A stretch of 10,841 bases of DNA from JBDSYA01 sp039925865 (GCA_039925865.1 JBDSYA010000303.1:1-10841); one strand, 5' to 3'; positions 1-6,598 are shown, counted from the stretch's first letter. The notes: generated by a model not told the origin, from the letters alone. Numbers and translations: made by a program.

Positions 1-419
1 GGACACTTGCACATTCTCAGGGTGTTGGAAATTTACAGGATATTGATTTTGTAATTATTGATAATTGTCCGCAAGGATGGGCTGTCGGAAATGCAGGAGC
101 AATTGTCAAACTTACTTCAGTTACAGGAATCAGCAACTATAACAGCGAGATTCCTTCATCATATTCGCTTAAACAAAATTATCCGAATCCATTTAATCCG
201 TCAACAAATATAAATTTTTCTATTCCAAAGTCAGGAATAGTTACGCTGAAGATTTATGATATGTCGGGAAAAGAAGTTGCAAGCCCTCTTAATGAATTCA
301 AAAGTGCAGGAAATTACATTCTGGGCTTCAATGCTTCCGGACTTTCAAGCGGAGCATACTTATACAGATTGGAGTCAAATGATTTTTCAGACTCAAAGAA
401 AATGTTTCTGATCAAGTAA
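1..419 (+). CDS. C-terminal part of a secreted protein with type IX sorting domain (5' truncated)
   Basis: The reading frame is open from the window edge (first full codon at 3) to TAA at 417-419, giving 138 residues. The first part contains GWAVGNAGAIVKL, which resembles the tail of a YCF48/BNR-type beta-propeller repeat. After a short linker comes SLKQNYPNPFNPSTNI, then INFSIPKSGIVTLKIYD, and the end is KKMFLIK. This is a standard type A C-terminal sorting domain of the type IX secretion system: a beta-sandwich that directs the protein across the outer membrane and is normally cleaved there. The protein is therefore probably exported or surface-attached, and its main part, perhaps a propeller, lies outside the window. 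The sorting domain is certain; the propeller assignment rests on one partial repeat. A strong terminator follows 15 bases after the stop. Confidence 0.9.
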   Translation, partial: TLAHSQGVGNLQDIDFVIIDNCPQGWAVGNAGAIVKLTSVTGISNYNSEIPSSYSLKQNYPNPFNPSTNINFSIPKSGIVTLKIYDMSGKEVASPLNEFKSAGNYILGFNASGLSSGAYLYRLESNDFSDSKKMFLIK

Positions 420-434
420 TTTTTTAGCGCATCA

Positions 435-469
435 CATAACCCCTGACATTCTTCAGGGGTTATGTTTTT
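435..469 (+). terminator. Rho-independent terminator of the sorting-domain gene
   Basis: A perfect 12-bp stem (435-446 with 453-464, cataacccctga / tcaggggttatg) closes a 6-base loop (447-452) and is followed directly by five T residues at 465-469. It starts 15 bases after the preceding stop. This is the cleanest terminator in the window and separates the secreted-protein gene from menA. Confidence 0.93.
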
Positions 470-564
470 AAAAATTCAGAAAAAAAAATTTCCATACTGT
501 TTAATTCAAATCCGTTTCAACCAATCCGATCATTTAAATAAGTATATATTTTTTGAAAAATAGT

Positions 565-582
565 TTTAGTAATTTTACTAAA
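565..582. promoter_or_regulatory. Dyad in the menA leader (possible operator or RNA hairpin)
   Basis: Tttagtaa (565-572) and ttactaaa (575-582) form a perfect 8+8 bp palindrome with a 2-base centre. It ends 13 bases before the menA-like ATG. It could be a repressor site or a structure near the ribosome entry site. A+T-rich palindromes of this size can arise by chance in such DNA, so the functional reading is weak. Confidence 0.3.
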
Positions 583-595
583 CTTAAATATTTTT

Positions 596-1552
596 ATGTC
601 AGAAAATTCTGTTACGCCCAAAGGACTAAAGCTATGGTTAATGGCTTCGAGAGCTTACTCATTCCCGGCATCAATTATACCGGTTTTATTCGGTTCAATT
701 TTAGCAGTTTGGCTTAATCCCGGATTAAAATTTAATTTTCTTAATTTCTTTCTTACTCTGATCGGTTGCATACTTGTTCACGTAGGTACAAATATAATCA
801 ATGATATTTTTGATTATCAAAAAGGGATCGATAAGGAAGATAAAGAGCTTGGCATTCCTCACGGAGGCTCAATGGTTTTATCAATGGGAATTGTCAATAT
901 GAAACAAATGAAAATCGCAGCCGCCGTATCTTTATTTATTGCTTTTATGATTGGAATATATTTATACAGTCAGGCAGGAATCTGGATCCTTTATCTGAGT
1001 TTGTTCGGGCTTTTGTCAGCTATATTCTATACTGCTAAACCTCTTGCTCTCAAATATAAAGCTTTAGGTGATCTTCAGGTCATTCTTTCTTTCGGACTTG
1101 GAATGACGCTTGGCGCTTACATTGTGCAGACAGGCCAATTCTCATACATGCCTCTGCTATTTTCCATTCCTATTGGACTATTGATTGATGCAATTCTTCA
1201 TTCAAATAATATCCGGGATATTTATTTCGATGGTAAATTCGGAGTAAAAACTCTGCCAATATTAATTGGAGAAAAACTTTCCATAAAAGTTTATTACATA
1301 CTTATTCTTGGCGCTTATTTTTCCCTTATAATTTTTGTCGCACTGGGAATGCTTCCATGGTTTGCTCTGCTGTCTTTGATAACTTTACCTTTAGCTCTTA
1401 AGCTCGTAAAAATGTCTGACGGATTTCCGGCAGGAGGAATTGCGAGATTTGAATATGGGACGAAACATATTATGATGACTGCTCAGCTGAATATGATGTT
1501 TGGATTAACACTGGTGCTTGGACTACTAATCAATTACTTATTTTTTGTCTGA
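596..1552 (+). CDS. menA: UbiA-family prenyltransferase, probable 1,4-dihydroxy-2-naphthoate polyprenyltransferase
   Basis: This is a 318-residue polytopic inner-membrane protein of the UbiA superfamily. The first Asp-rich motif is NIINDIFDYQKGID at residues 66-79 and the second is NNIRDIYFD at 204-212. The NNIRDI form of the second motif is typical of MenA, which joins a polyprenyl chain to 1,4-dihydroxy-2-naphthoate with loss of CO2 to give demethylmenaquinone. YTAKPLALKYKALGDLQV (145-162) also matches the family core. Several hydrophobic helices cover the rest, and the length fits MenA. The ATG at 596 has no Shine-Dalgarno sequence. The gene stands alone between two terminators, with no other men genes in the window. 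Other UbiA enzymes (quinone, heme or chlorophyll-type) are less likely because of the second motif; substrate specificity remains inferred. Confidence 0.85.
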   Translation: MSENSVTPKGLKLWLMASRAYSFPASIIPVLFGSILAVWLNPGLKFNFLNFFLTLIGCILVHVGTNIINDIFDYQKGIDKEDKELGIPHGGSMVLSMGIVNMKQMKIAAAVSLFIAFMIGIYLYSQAGIWILYLSLFGLLSAIFYTAKPLALKYKALGDLQVILSFGLGMTLGAYIVQTGQFSYMPLLFSIPIGLLIDAILHSNNIRDIYFDGKFGVKTLPILIGEKLSIKVYYILILGAYFSLIIFVALGMLPWFALLSLITLPLALKLVKMSDGFPAGGIARFEYGTKHIMMTAQLNMMFGLTLVLGLLINYLFFV

Positions 1553-1622
1553 AAAAAACTTAGTCAGCTAAACTTAGTCAGATATTTAAGCTACCTTTGA
1601 GTTTTTAGCTGGCTGATTTTTA
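1552..1622. terminator. Probable bidirectional terminator between menA and the RING gene
   Basis: An imperfect stem pairs 1562-1574 with 1600-1614 (11 consecutive pairs including one G-T, then a 2-base bulge) around a loop of about 25 bases. On the plus strand it is followed by a T run at 1617-1621. On the minus strand the opposite flank, an A run at about 1552-1558, supplies the T run. It sits exactly between two converging genes. The large loop lowers certainty. Confidence 0.5.
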
Positions 1623-2531
1623 ATCAAAAAATTCTCTGTAAATTTTCCACTCATTATTAGTATCTGCTCCTTTATATAAGCGCAGGGTTTTAATCCCCTT
1701 TTCCTGAAATTTATCGGACTCATAGAGTTGATTGAACTGCACTTTCCTGTCATTATCTGTTGTTGATGAATCTGTCAGTATTTTAAAGTCGCTGAAACTT
1801 ATTTTTATGTTTTTGTAATTTTTAAATGTCCCTTCTATCCGTTTTAATCTCTCTTTCAGATCCACCATCTTCCCGTCTTTTCCAAAATATTCATAATCAC
1901 TCGTCATAAAATTTTTAAAATTCTCCATATCTTTATTCACCCATGATTCACGCCAGTTATCAACTGTATTCTTAATTTTATAATCATCCGATGAAAAATA
2001 ATCATTGAGCCTGTTAATACTCAGATAAAACAACAGACTTAATGCGGCAGCAAGAAAAAGTATACTTCCAAGTGTCAGATAAAATCTTTTACGGGTAATT
2101 CCGACTTTGCTTTTGTATCGTTGTTTAAATTCATTATCAAATTCTTTTTTAGAATCTGAATCAATTTCAGGAGATTTTATTTTTAGATTGACACCGCAGA
2201 ACTTACAGTAATCTGAACTTATTTCAATTAGTGATTTACAGTTCGGACATCCCGACATATTTTCCACAGAAGTTTCATTCATAGAATCTCTAATCGAGTC
2301 TGGTGTAAGATCGCCAACATCTTCAGGCAGCACTCCGGCTCTGGTTTCAGTCAAAGGATTGCTAAAACATCCATAGGTCGTACATCCAAGATTTTCCTTC
2401 CAGCATTCATTGTGATGAGGTGTACCGCAGTGTGTGCAAACTATAAAGTCGCCATTCGTTTTAATTTTCGACTGGCAATAAGGGCAGGTTTTGTTTTTTA
2501 AAAAGATATGTTTCGGGTCGGTGTTATCCAA
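1620..2531 (-). CDS. Membrane-anchored prokaryotic RING-finger protein with zinc ribbon and C-terminal NTF2-like domain
   Basis: This is a 303-residue protein. Residues 16-55 carry a binuclear zinc module with ligands C16, C19, C32, C35, H40, C43, C50 and C55; HHNECWKENLGC matches the prokaryotic RING family 1 pattern (PF14446-like). A zinc ribbon follows with C95, C98, C109 and C112. Basic residues 147-149 precede one membrane helix at 150-172, so the zinc domains should face the cytoplasm. Residues about 185-303 (NTVDNWRESWVNKD..., ending GIKTLRLYKGADTNNEWKIYREFFD) resemble the NTF2/SnoaL-like domain found at the C-terminus of Cds6-type proteins, and should lie on the outer face of the membrane. 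All 11 cysteines are zinc ligands, leaving none for a thioester. Translation appears to start at TTG (2529-2531), because a TAA lies directly upstream and later ATGs would remove the RING. Its neighbours suggest an E3-like or adaptor role, which is inference. Confidence 0.8.
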   Translation of the reverse strand: MDNTDPKHIFLKNKTCPYCQSKIKTNGDFIVCTHCGTPHHNECWKENLGCTTYGCFSNPLTETRAGVLPEDVGDLTPDSIRDSMNETSVENMSGCPNCKSLIEISSDYCKFCGVNLKIKSPEIDSDSKKEFDNEFKQRYKSKVGITRKRFYLTLGSILFLAAALSLLFYLSINRLNDYFSSDDYKIKNTVDNWRESWVNKDMENFKNFMTSDYEYFGKDGKMVDLKERLKRIEGTFKNYKNIKISFSDFKILTDSSTTDNDRKVQFNQLYESDKFQEKGIKTLRLYKGADTNNEWKIYREFFD

Positions 2532-2640
2532 TTATTATTTCAATTTATACTGCGTGTTCATATTACAGTGCACTAATCTAAACGCTGTTTTAAAAATGTT
2601 TTCGCAGATGACAGCAAAACAAATAAAACCGAAAAGTAAT

Positions 2641-3804
2641 TTATTTTTTAAAAACTTCAGATTCATCAAATTCCAATTGTATTTCTTTATCATCTTTTCT
2701 TAAAATCAAAATATCGTTAACAGGAATTTTCAGATCTTTGACAAACTTCCAGCTAAACTTTACTGCAAGTCCCGAATCAGAATTAAAATTATGAAACGAT
2801 TTAATTTTAAGCAGGCCACCATCTTCAAGCTTTACATCTTTGACACTCATCAGGTTAAGGTTTGCAAAAAATTCCTTCACATGCATTTTGCTTTCGTCAA
2901 CGAGTTCAAAAACTATTTCATTATTAAACTCGATCTGAAAATTATTGTCTTCAAAAAAAGTTCTTCCGAAATTAATTATATCTTTAATTTTGGTCTCGTC
3001 AAATTTTTTATCAAGTTTCTTAATATTTTCAAATGTGTAATGAGACGGGCATTCTTCATTTCTTTGGTATTCAATTGTGTATGAATCATTTATATTGCCG
3101 TTAAAAATAAATCCCTTACCCTCGAGTAAATTAAGATCTTCGCGCCGGTGCAAATATTTTATTGCTTCCTGCACCTGAACACCCGCAATTATTGAGGCAA
3201 TTGTAGGCGTTGTCGGGATCTTTCCTTCTGAAATTTCGTCGTGGCCAAGCATCATGCATGACATTCTTTTATTGAGTAATTTATAATCTACTTCTGACAT
3301 AGTGCATTCATAGCAAGACGAATTTGGTGGTATGAACATTCTTGCGACCCCGTTTAATACTTCAATTGCTCCGTCAATCCATGGGCGATTTACTTTCCAG
3401 CAGGATTGATTTATAAAAAGCCGCGCTTCACGATTATCCAGACCTCCGATTACAATATCAAAGTTTTTAAATACTCCAAGACCTAAATTATAAATATTAC
3501 CGTGGAAATAATTAATGTTTATTTCATCATTTATTTCACGGGCGCGTTTACAGACAACTTCCGCTTTGGATTTACCTTCATCACTCTTTCGGAACAAGAC
3601 ACTTCGCGTGAGATTGCTTTTTTCTACAAGATCCATATCAACAACGGAAATATTTCCTATACCCAGCATTGAAAGATTTTTTACAATTTCATTTCCCAGT
3701 GCACCGCAGCCGGCAACCAGTACTTTTGCGTTTTTTAAAACATCCTGATCCCACCAGGTTATCAGCTCCAAACGTGAATATCGGTCATCTGTAATAGATA
3801 TCAT
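2641..3804 (-). CDS. E1-like (ThiF/MoeB/UBA superfamily) ubiquitin-like protein activating enzyme
   Basis: This 387-residue protein has the full adenylation fold. It has the nucleotide loop AGCGALG (31-37), DMDLVEKSNLTR (56-67) with the ribose- and phosphate-binding Asp, Asn and Arg, K80 in DEGKSKAEV, and LDNREARLFIN (122-132). C164 and C167 (CYEC) with C252 and H255 (CPSH) would bind structural zinc. C183 follows the CxxC by 16 residues, where eukaryotic UBA3 has its catalytic cysteine 14 residues after its own CxxC, so C183 is the likely thioester cysteine. PTIASIIAGVQVQEAIKYL (200-218) is the usual closing helix. Residues about 261-387 form an extension I do not recognise, without any cysteine. 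The family adenylates the C-terminus of ThiS, MoaD or ubiquitin-like proteins; the gene 175 bases upstream encodes such a protein. Simple sulfur-carrier activation (MoeB-like) is the alternative. Start is ATG at 3804. Confidence 0.88.
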   Translation of the reverse strand: MISITDDRYSRLELITWWDQDVLKNAKVLVAGCGALGNEIVKNLSMLGIGNISVVDMDLVEKSNLTRSVLFRKSDEGKSKAEVVCKRAREINDEININYFHGNIYNLGLGVFKNFDIVIGGLDNREARLFINQSCWKVNRPWIDGAIEVLNGVARMFIPPNSSCYECTMSEVDYKLLNKRMSCMMLGHDEISEGKIPTTPTIASIIAGVQVQEAIKYLHRREDLNLLEGKGFIFNGNINDSYTIEYQRNEECPSHYTFENIKKLDKKFDETKIKDIINFGRTFFEDNNFQIEFNNEIVFELVDESKMHVKEFFANLNLMSVKDVKLEDGGLLKIKSFHNFNSDSGLAVKFSWKFVKDLKIPVNDILILRKDDKEIQLEFDESEVFKK

Positions 3805-3888
3805 TAGGCCATAAGATTTTTGAAATCAAATATCAAAAATTATAAATCAAAATTACATATAAAAATTTAAAAATGTTTTTATTCCAGC

Positions 3889-3908
3889 TTTGAATATTAT
3901 AATTCAAA
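3889..3908. repeat. Small A+T palindrome between the Ubl and E1 genes
   Basis: Tttgaat (3889-3895) and attcaaa (3902-3908) form a 7-bp stem with a 6-base loop inside the 175-base gap between the two minus-strand genes. No T run fits a terminator, so it may be an RNA processing or stability element, or chance. Confidence 0.25.
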
Positions 3909-3979
3909 AATTGAAAAAAATAAACTTTTCCCGCGTAGTTTTTTCTATGTCATAATTCTTAATCCGTAATATAAAATTG

Positions 3980-4249
3980 TTACCCGGCTGTAATTTCCGG
4001 ATGAAGACGTAATACATCACCTTCTTTAACACCGGCTTCGGAGAGAGTTTGAGTTTCTGTAAGCTGCCTGCCTGAGGCTTTATGATGAAATTTATATGAG
4101 AGCGGGTCGCCGTCCGGCCCCGTGAGTGGCATTTTCATTTTTGGAAGAAGGACTTCCATAATTCTTTTTACTGAAGCATCATCGGGAAGTGTTGCCTGCT
4201 GTTCTTTATTTCCTGTCGCATCAACGATTGTGATATTAATTCTTGCCAT
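3980..4249 (-). CDS. Ubiquitin-like beta-grasp modifier protein (YukD/EsaB-like), C-terminus ...TAG
   Basis: This is an 89-residue protein with no signal peptide, membrane segment or cysteine. It follows the beta-grasp order: strand ARINITIVD (2-10), strand EQQATLP (16-22), helix ASVKRIMEVLLPKM (25-38), a Gly/Pro loop, strand SYKFHHKASG (51-60), LTETQTLSEAGVKEGD (63-78, the ubiquitin-type TLsdyGIqdGdtL pattern), and a last strand VLRLHPEI (79-86). The chain ends in Thr-Ala-Gly, so the terminal glycine is already exposed and no processing peptidase would be needed. It is the first gene of the minus-strand group, upstream of the E1-like gene, which suggests that it is the E1 substrate. YukD/EsaB proteins of type VII secretion share this fold, but no ESX genes are present. 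Whether it is conjugated to proteins, thiolated or used otherwise cannot be seen. Start is ATG at 4249. Confidence 0.8.
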   Translation of the reverse strand: MARINITIVDATGNKEQQATLPDDASVKRIMEVLLPKMKMPLTGPDGDPLSYKFHHKASGRQLTETQTLSEAGVKEGDVLRLHPEITAG

Positions 4250-4266
4250 ATAATTGCAATTTAAAA

Positions 4267-4272
4267 ATTATA
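4267..4272 (-). promoter_or_regulatory. Possible -10 box for the Ubl-E1-RING group
   Basis: Read on the minus strand, positions 4272 to 4267 are a perfect TATAAT, 17 bases before the ubiquitin-like gene's ATG, which would give a very short leader. No matching -35 box is seen at 16-18 bases upstream, and in DNA this A+T-rich the hexamer can occur by chance. Confidence 0.25.
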
Positions 4273-4322
4273 CTTCAATAATTAAATGGTAATTTTGATT
4301 TTGGTCTGATTTAGAAATTCAA

Positions 4323-4349
4323 CTATTCAATCTATTCAATCCTGTTCAA
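4323..4349. repeat. Short 9-bp tandem repeat in the divergent intergenic region
   Basis: Ctattcaat occurs twice in a row (4323-4331, 4332-4340), followed by a degenerate third unit cctgttcaa (4341-4349). It lies between the divergent Ubl and binding-protein genes. It could be a binding-site array or a simple slippage product. Confidence 0.45.
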
Positions 4350-4434
4350 ATTTTATTATCTATTTCTTTTGCGAACTAATTAAATTATTTTTAAAATCAA
4401 ATTCAGCAAAAAGACTTCTAATCAAAAAACAAAA

Positions 4435-5583
4435 ATGAAAAATTACAAACTATTATCGGTAATGAGCATTTTCTTTTTATGCTTCGTAATTTTACTTTCT
4501 TCATGCAATAAGACAGATTCTTCAAATGAGATACTTGTAGGAGAATATGCATCTTTAACGGGCAGTGAAGCAACATTCGGACAGCAGTCTCATAATGGTT
4601 TGACTCTTGCGGTTGAAGAAATAAACAATGGTGGCGGAGTTTTAGGGAAAAAAATCAAATTAATTACGGAAGATAATCAGGGAAAACCTTCTGAAACACA
4701 GACAGTTGTACAAAAGCTTATTAATCGTGATAAGGTCGTTGCAATTATAGGAGAGGTCGCATCTTCCCGCAGCAAAGCCGGTGCTCCTATTTGTCAGGCT
4801 TCAAAGATACCCATGATATCACCTGCATCAACTAATCCTGAAGTTACAACTATTGGTGATTACATTTTCAGAGTTTGTTTCATTGATCCCTTTCAGGCAA
4901 CTGTCATGAGCAAGTTTGCTATTAATTCCATGAAAGTGAAACGTGTAGCAATACTGATAGATCAAAAGAATGCATACTCAACAGGTCTCGCAGATAATTT
5001 TAGAAATATATTTACTCAAATGGGCGGAGAAATTATTGAAGAGCAAAAATATTCTGCCGGAGATAAAGATTTCAAAGCGCAACTGACTGCTATAAAAGCA
5101 AAGAATCCCGAAGCAATTTTTATTCCCGGATATTATACTGATGTTAATCTGATTTCTATACAGGCACGGGAGATAGGACTGAATGTTCCGCTGTTTGGAA
5201 GCGACGGCTGGGAATCTGAAAAGCTTACTGAAGGAAAAGCCAAGGATGCACTTGAAGGAAGTTTTTTCTCTACACACGTTTCCGCTGATGATCCTAATCC
5301 GATCATTCAAAATTTCATGAAAAAATACAGAGACAAATATAAAACTGAGCCTGATGCTATGGCCTTTCTTGCATATGATGCCGGGATGATCCTGTTTGAT
5401 GCTATAAAAAAAGCAGGTTCCACTGAAGGTGAAAAGATCAAAAATGAACTTGCCAAGACCAAAGATTTCAGCGGAGTTACAGGGGTTATAACAATCAATG
5501 AACAACGAAACGCTGTTAAACCGGCAGTAGTATTAGAAGTTAAAGGCGGAAAGTTTGTTTATAAAGAAACGATAGCTCCGTAG
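4435..5583 (+). CDS. Branched-chain amino acid-type ABC transporter substrate-binding lipoprotein
   Basis: This 382-residue protein has a lipoprotein signal peptide: a Lys-containing start, a hydrophobic stretch at 6-20, and lipobox LSSC at 21-24, so Cys24 should be lipidated. The mature part is a type I periplasmic binding protein (Peripla_BP_6, LivJ/LivK-like). It opens with VGEYASLTGSEATFGQQSHNG and LTLAVEEINNGGGVLGKKI, followed by AIIGEVASSRSKAGAPICQ and KIPMISPASTNPEV, which form the ligand cleft in this family. The length matches LivK relatives. The permease gene downstream supports a role in importing branched-chain amino acids or related small molecules. The family also includes binders of amides, urea and aromatic acids, so the ligand is not fixed. 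The start ATG at 4435 has no Shine-Dalgarno sequence; the preceding sequence is A-rich, as is usual in Bacteroidota. Confidence 0.88.
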   Translation: MKNYKLLSVMSIFFLCFVILLSSCNKTDSSNEILVGEYASLTGSEATFGQQSHNGLTLAVEEINNGGGVLGKKIKLITEDNQGKPSETQTVVQKLINRDKVVAIIGEVASSRSKAGAPICQASKIPMISPASTNPEVTTIGDYIFRVCFIDPFQATVMSKFAINSMKVKRVAILIDQKNAYSTGLADNFRNIFTQMGGEIIEEQKYSAGDKDFKAQLTAIKAKNPEAIFIPGYYTDVNLISIQAREIGLNVPLFGSDGWESEKLTEGKAKDALEGSFFSTHVSADDPNPIIQNFMKKYRDKYKTEPDAMAFLAYDAGMILFDAIKKAGSTEGEKIKNELAKTKDFSGVTGVITINEQRNAVKPAVVLEVKGGKFVYKETIAP

Positions 5584-5589
5584 TAATTT

Positions 5590-5660
5590 TAAATATTAAA
5601 TGATAAATGGCAAATGAATATACAAATGGCTATCCATAATTTGTTATCATTTGATATTTA
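5590..5660. repeat. Long inverted repeat between the binding-protein and livH genes
   Basis: The 17-base arms 5590-5606 (taaatattaaatgataa) and 5644-5660 (ttatcatttgatattta) are complementary, apart from one G-T pair, around a 37-base loop. It lies in the 105-base gap inside the transporter pair. It has no T run directly after it; it may be a stability element that raises binding-protein mRNA relative to permease mRNA, or a remnant of a dispersed repeat. Confidence 0.5.
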
Positions 5661-5688
5661 TAATTTTGTAATTTACAATTTTTAAAAA

Positions 5689-6585
5689 TTGGCAGAATTT
5701 ATTCAGCAGTTGATCAATGGTCTTTCTCTTGGAAGTATCTATGCTCTGATAGCACTTGGCTATACAATGGTTTATGGTATTTTAAAATTTATTAATTTTG
5801 CTCATGGTGAGATATTCATGCTTGGAGCGTTCTTTGGATATTATCTTTCGAGGGCATTAGGAGTTGACAGCCCTGATATTCCAATGGCAATTGTAATAAT
5901 GATCCTGACAATGGTGGCTACTGCATTGATCGGAGTAATTATTGAAAAGCTTGCTTACAAACCCCTTCGCAATTCTTCTAAACTCACTGTATTGATAACT
6001 GCTATCGGCGTTTCTTTATTTTTACAATACTCGGGACAGCTGATATTCGGAGCTGATCCAAAATCATTTCCTACAATAATCGAGAACGTAAGTTTCAATA
6101 TTCTCGGCGCTACTATAGGCTCTAATCAAATAGTCGTGCTTGTTTCTGCATTGATCCTGATGCTTGCATTGAGATTCATTGTTATGAATACTAAAATGGG
6201 AATTGCAATAAGGGCAGTTTCAAATAATCTCACTGCTGCATCTTTGATGGGAATAAATATCAATAATGTTATTTCATTTACCTTCGTAATCGGATCATCT
6301 CTTGCAGGTGCAGCGGGAATTCTTTACAGCATTAATTATCCGAGCATTGATCCGTTAATGGGAATGCTTCCGGGCTTAAAGGCCTTCATTGCTGCAGTTC
6401 TCGGAGGGATCGGAAATTTTCCCGGAGCTTCTATCGGGGGGTTGATAATCGGCTTAGTTGAAACCTTTACGGTAGGATATTTATCGCCGACTTATCGTGA
6501 CGCCATTTCTTTTGCCATCCTAATAATTATACTCTTGGTAAAGCCTACAGGCCTTTTTGGAAAAAAAGAAGTGGAAAAGGTTTGA
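5689..6585 (+). CDS. livH: LivH-type branched-chain amino acid ABC transporter permease
   Basis: This 298-residue polytopic membrane protein belongs to the BPD_transp_2 (LivH/LivM) family. Diagnostic segments are INGLSLGSIYALIALGYTMVYG (9-30), FINFAHGEIFMLGA (34-47), the cytoplasmic loop KMGIAIRAVSNNLTAASLMGIN (169-190) that contacts the ATPases, GLKAFIAAVLGGIGNFPGA (229-247), and the end LLVKPTGLFGKKE. It forms one half of the membrane channel together with a LivM partner. The start is TTG (5689-5691): an in-frame TAA at 5683 rules out any upstream start, and the first ATG at 5767 would delete the first helix. It follows the binding-protein gene by 105 bases. No livM, livG or livF follows; a convergent gene ends 13 bases away. 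The partners must be encoded elsewhere in the genome. Confidence 0.9.
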   Translation: MAEFIQQLINGLSLGSIYALIALGYTMVYGILKFINFAHGEIFMLGAFFGYYLSRALGVDSPDIPMAIVIMILTMVATALIGVIIEKLAYKPLRNSSKLTVLITAIGVSLFLQYSGQLIFGADPKSFPTIIENVSFNILGATIGSNQIVVLVSALILMLALRFIVMNTKMGIAIRAVSNNLTAASLMGININNVISFTFVIGSSLAGAAGILYSINYPSIDPLMGMLPGLKAFIAAVLGGIGNFPGASIGGLIIGLVETFTVGYLSPTYRDAISFAILIIILLVKPTGLFGKKEVEKV

Positions 6586-6598
6586 AAAGTTTTTATTG

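Noticed and set aside
2641..3026. E2-like domain hidden in the E1 C-terminal extension
   Set aside because: This region (residues about 260-387) has no cysteine, so it cannot carry a thioester, and no UBC-type HPN motif is visible.
2491..3748. Plus-strand open frames opposite the RING and E1 genes (2491-2703, 2791-3084, 3515-3748)
   Set aside because: Their translations have no recognisable domain and low-complexity, Phe/Lys/Ile-rich composition, while the minus-strand frames encode clear conserved proteins.
3980..4249. Type VII secretion (EsaB/YukD) role for the ubiquitin-like protein
   Set aside because: No EssC-type ATPase or WXG100 protein is in the window, whereas an E1-like gene is adjacent.
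4367..4393. Bacteroidota-type promoter (TTTG ... TAnnTTTG) before the binding-protein gene
   Set aside because: The spacing between the two candidate elements is only 14 bases, shorter than expected, and the -7 element is imperfect. The same weak pattern before menA (552-577) was also set aside.
4978..5505. Minus-strand open frames inside the binding-protein gene
   Set aside because: They lie wholly within a well-supported gene on the other strand and show no family features.
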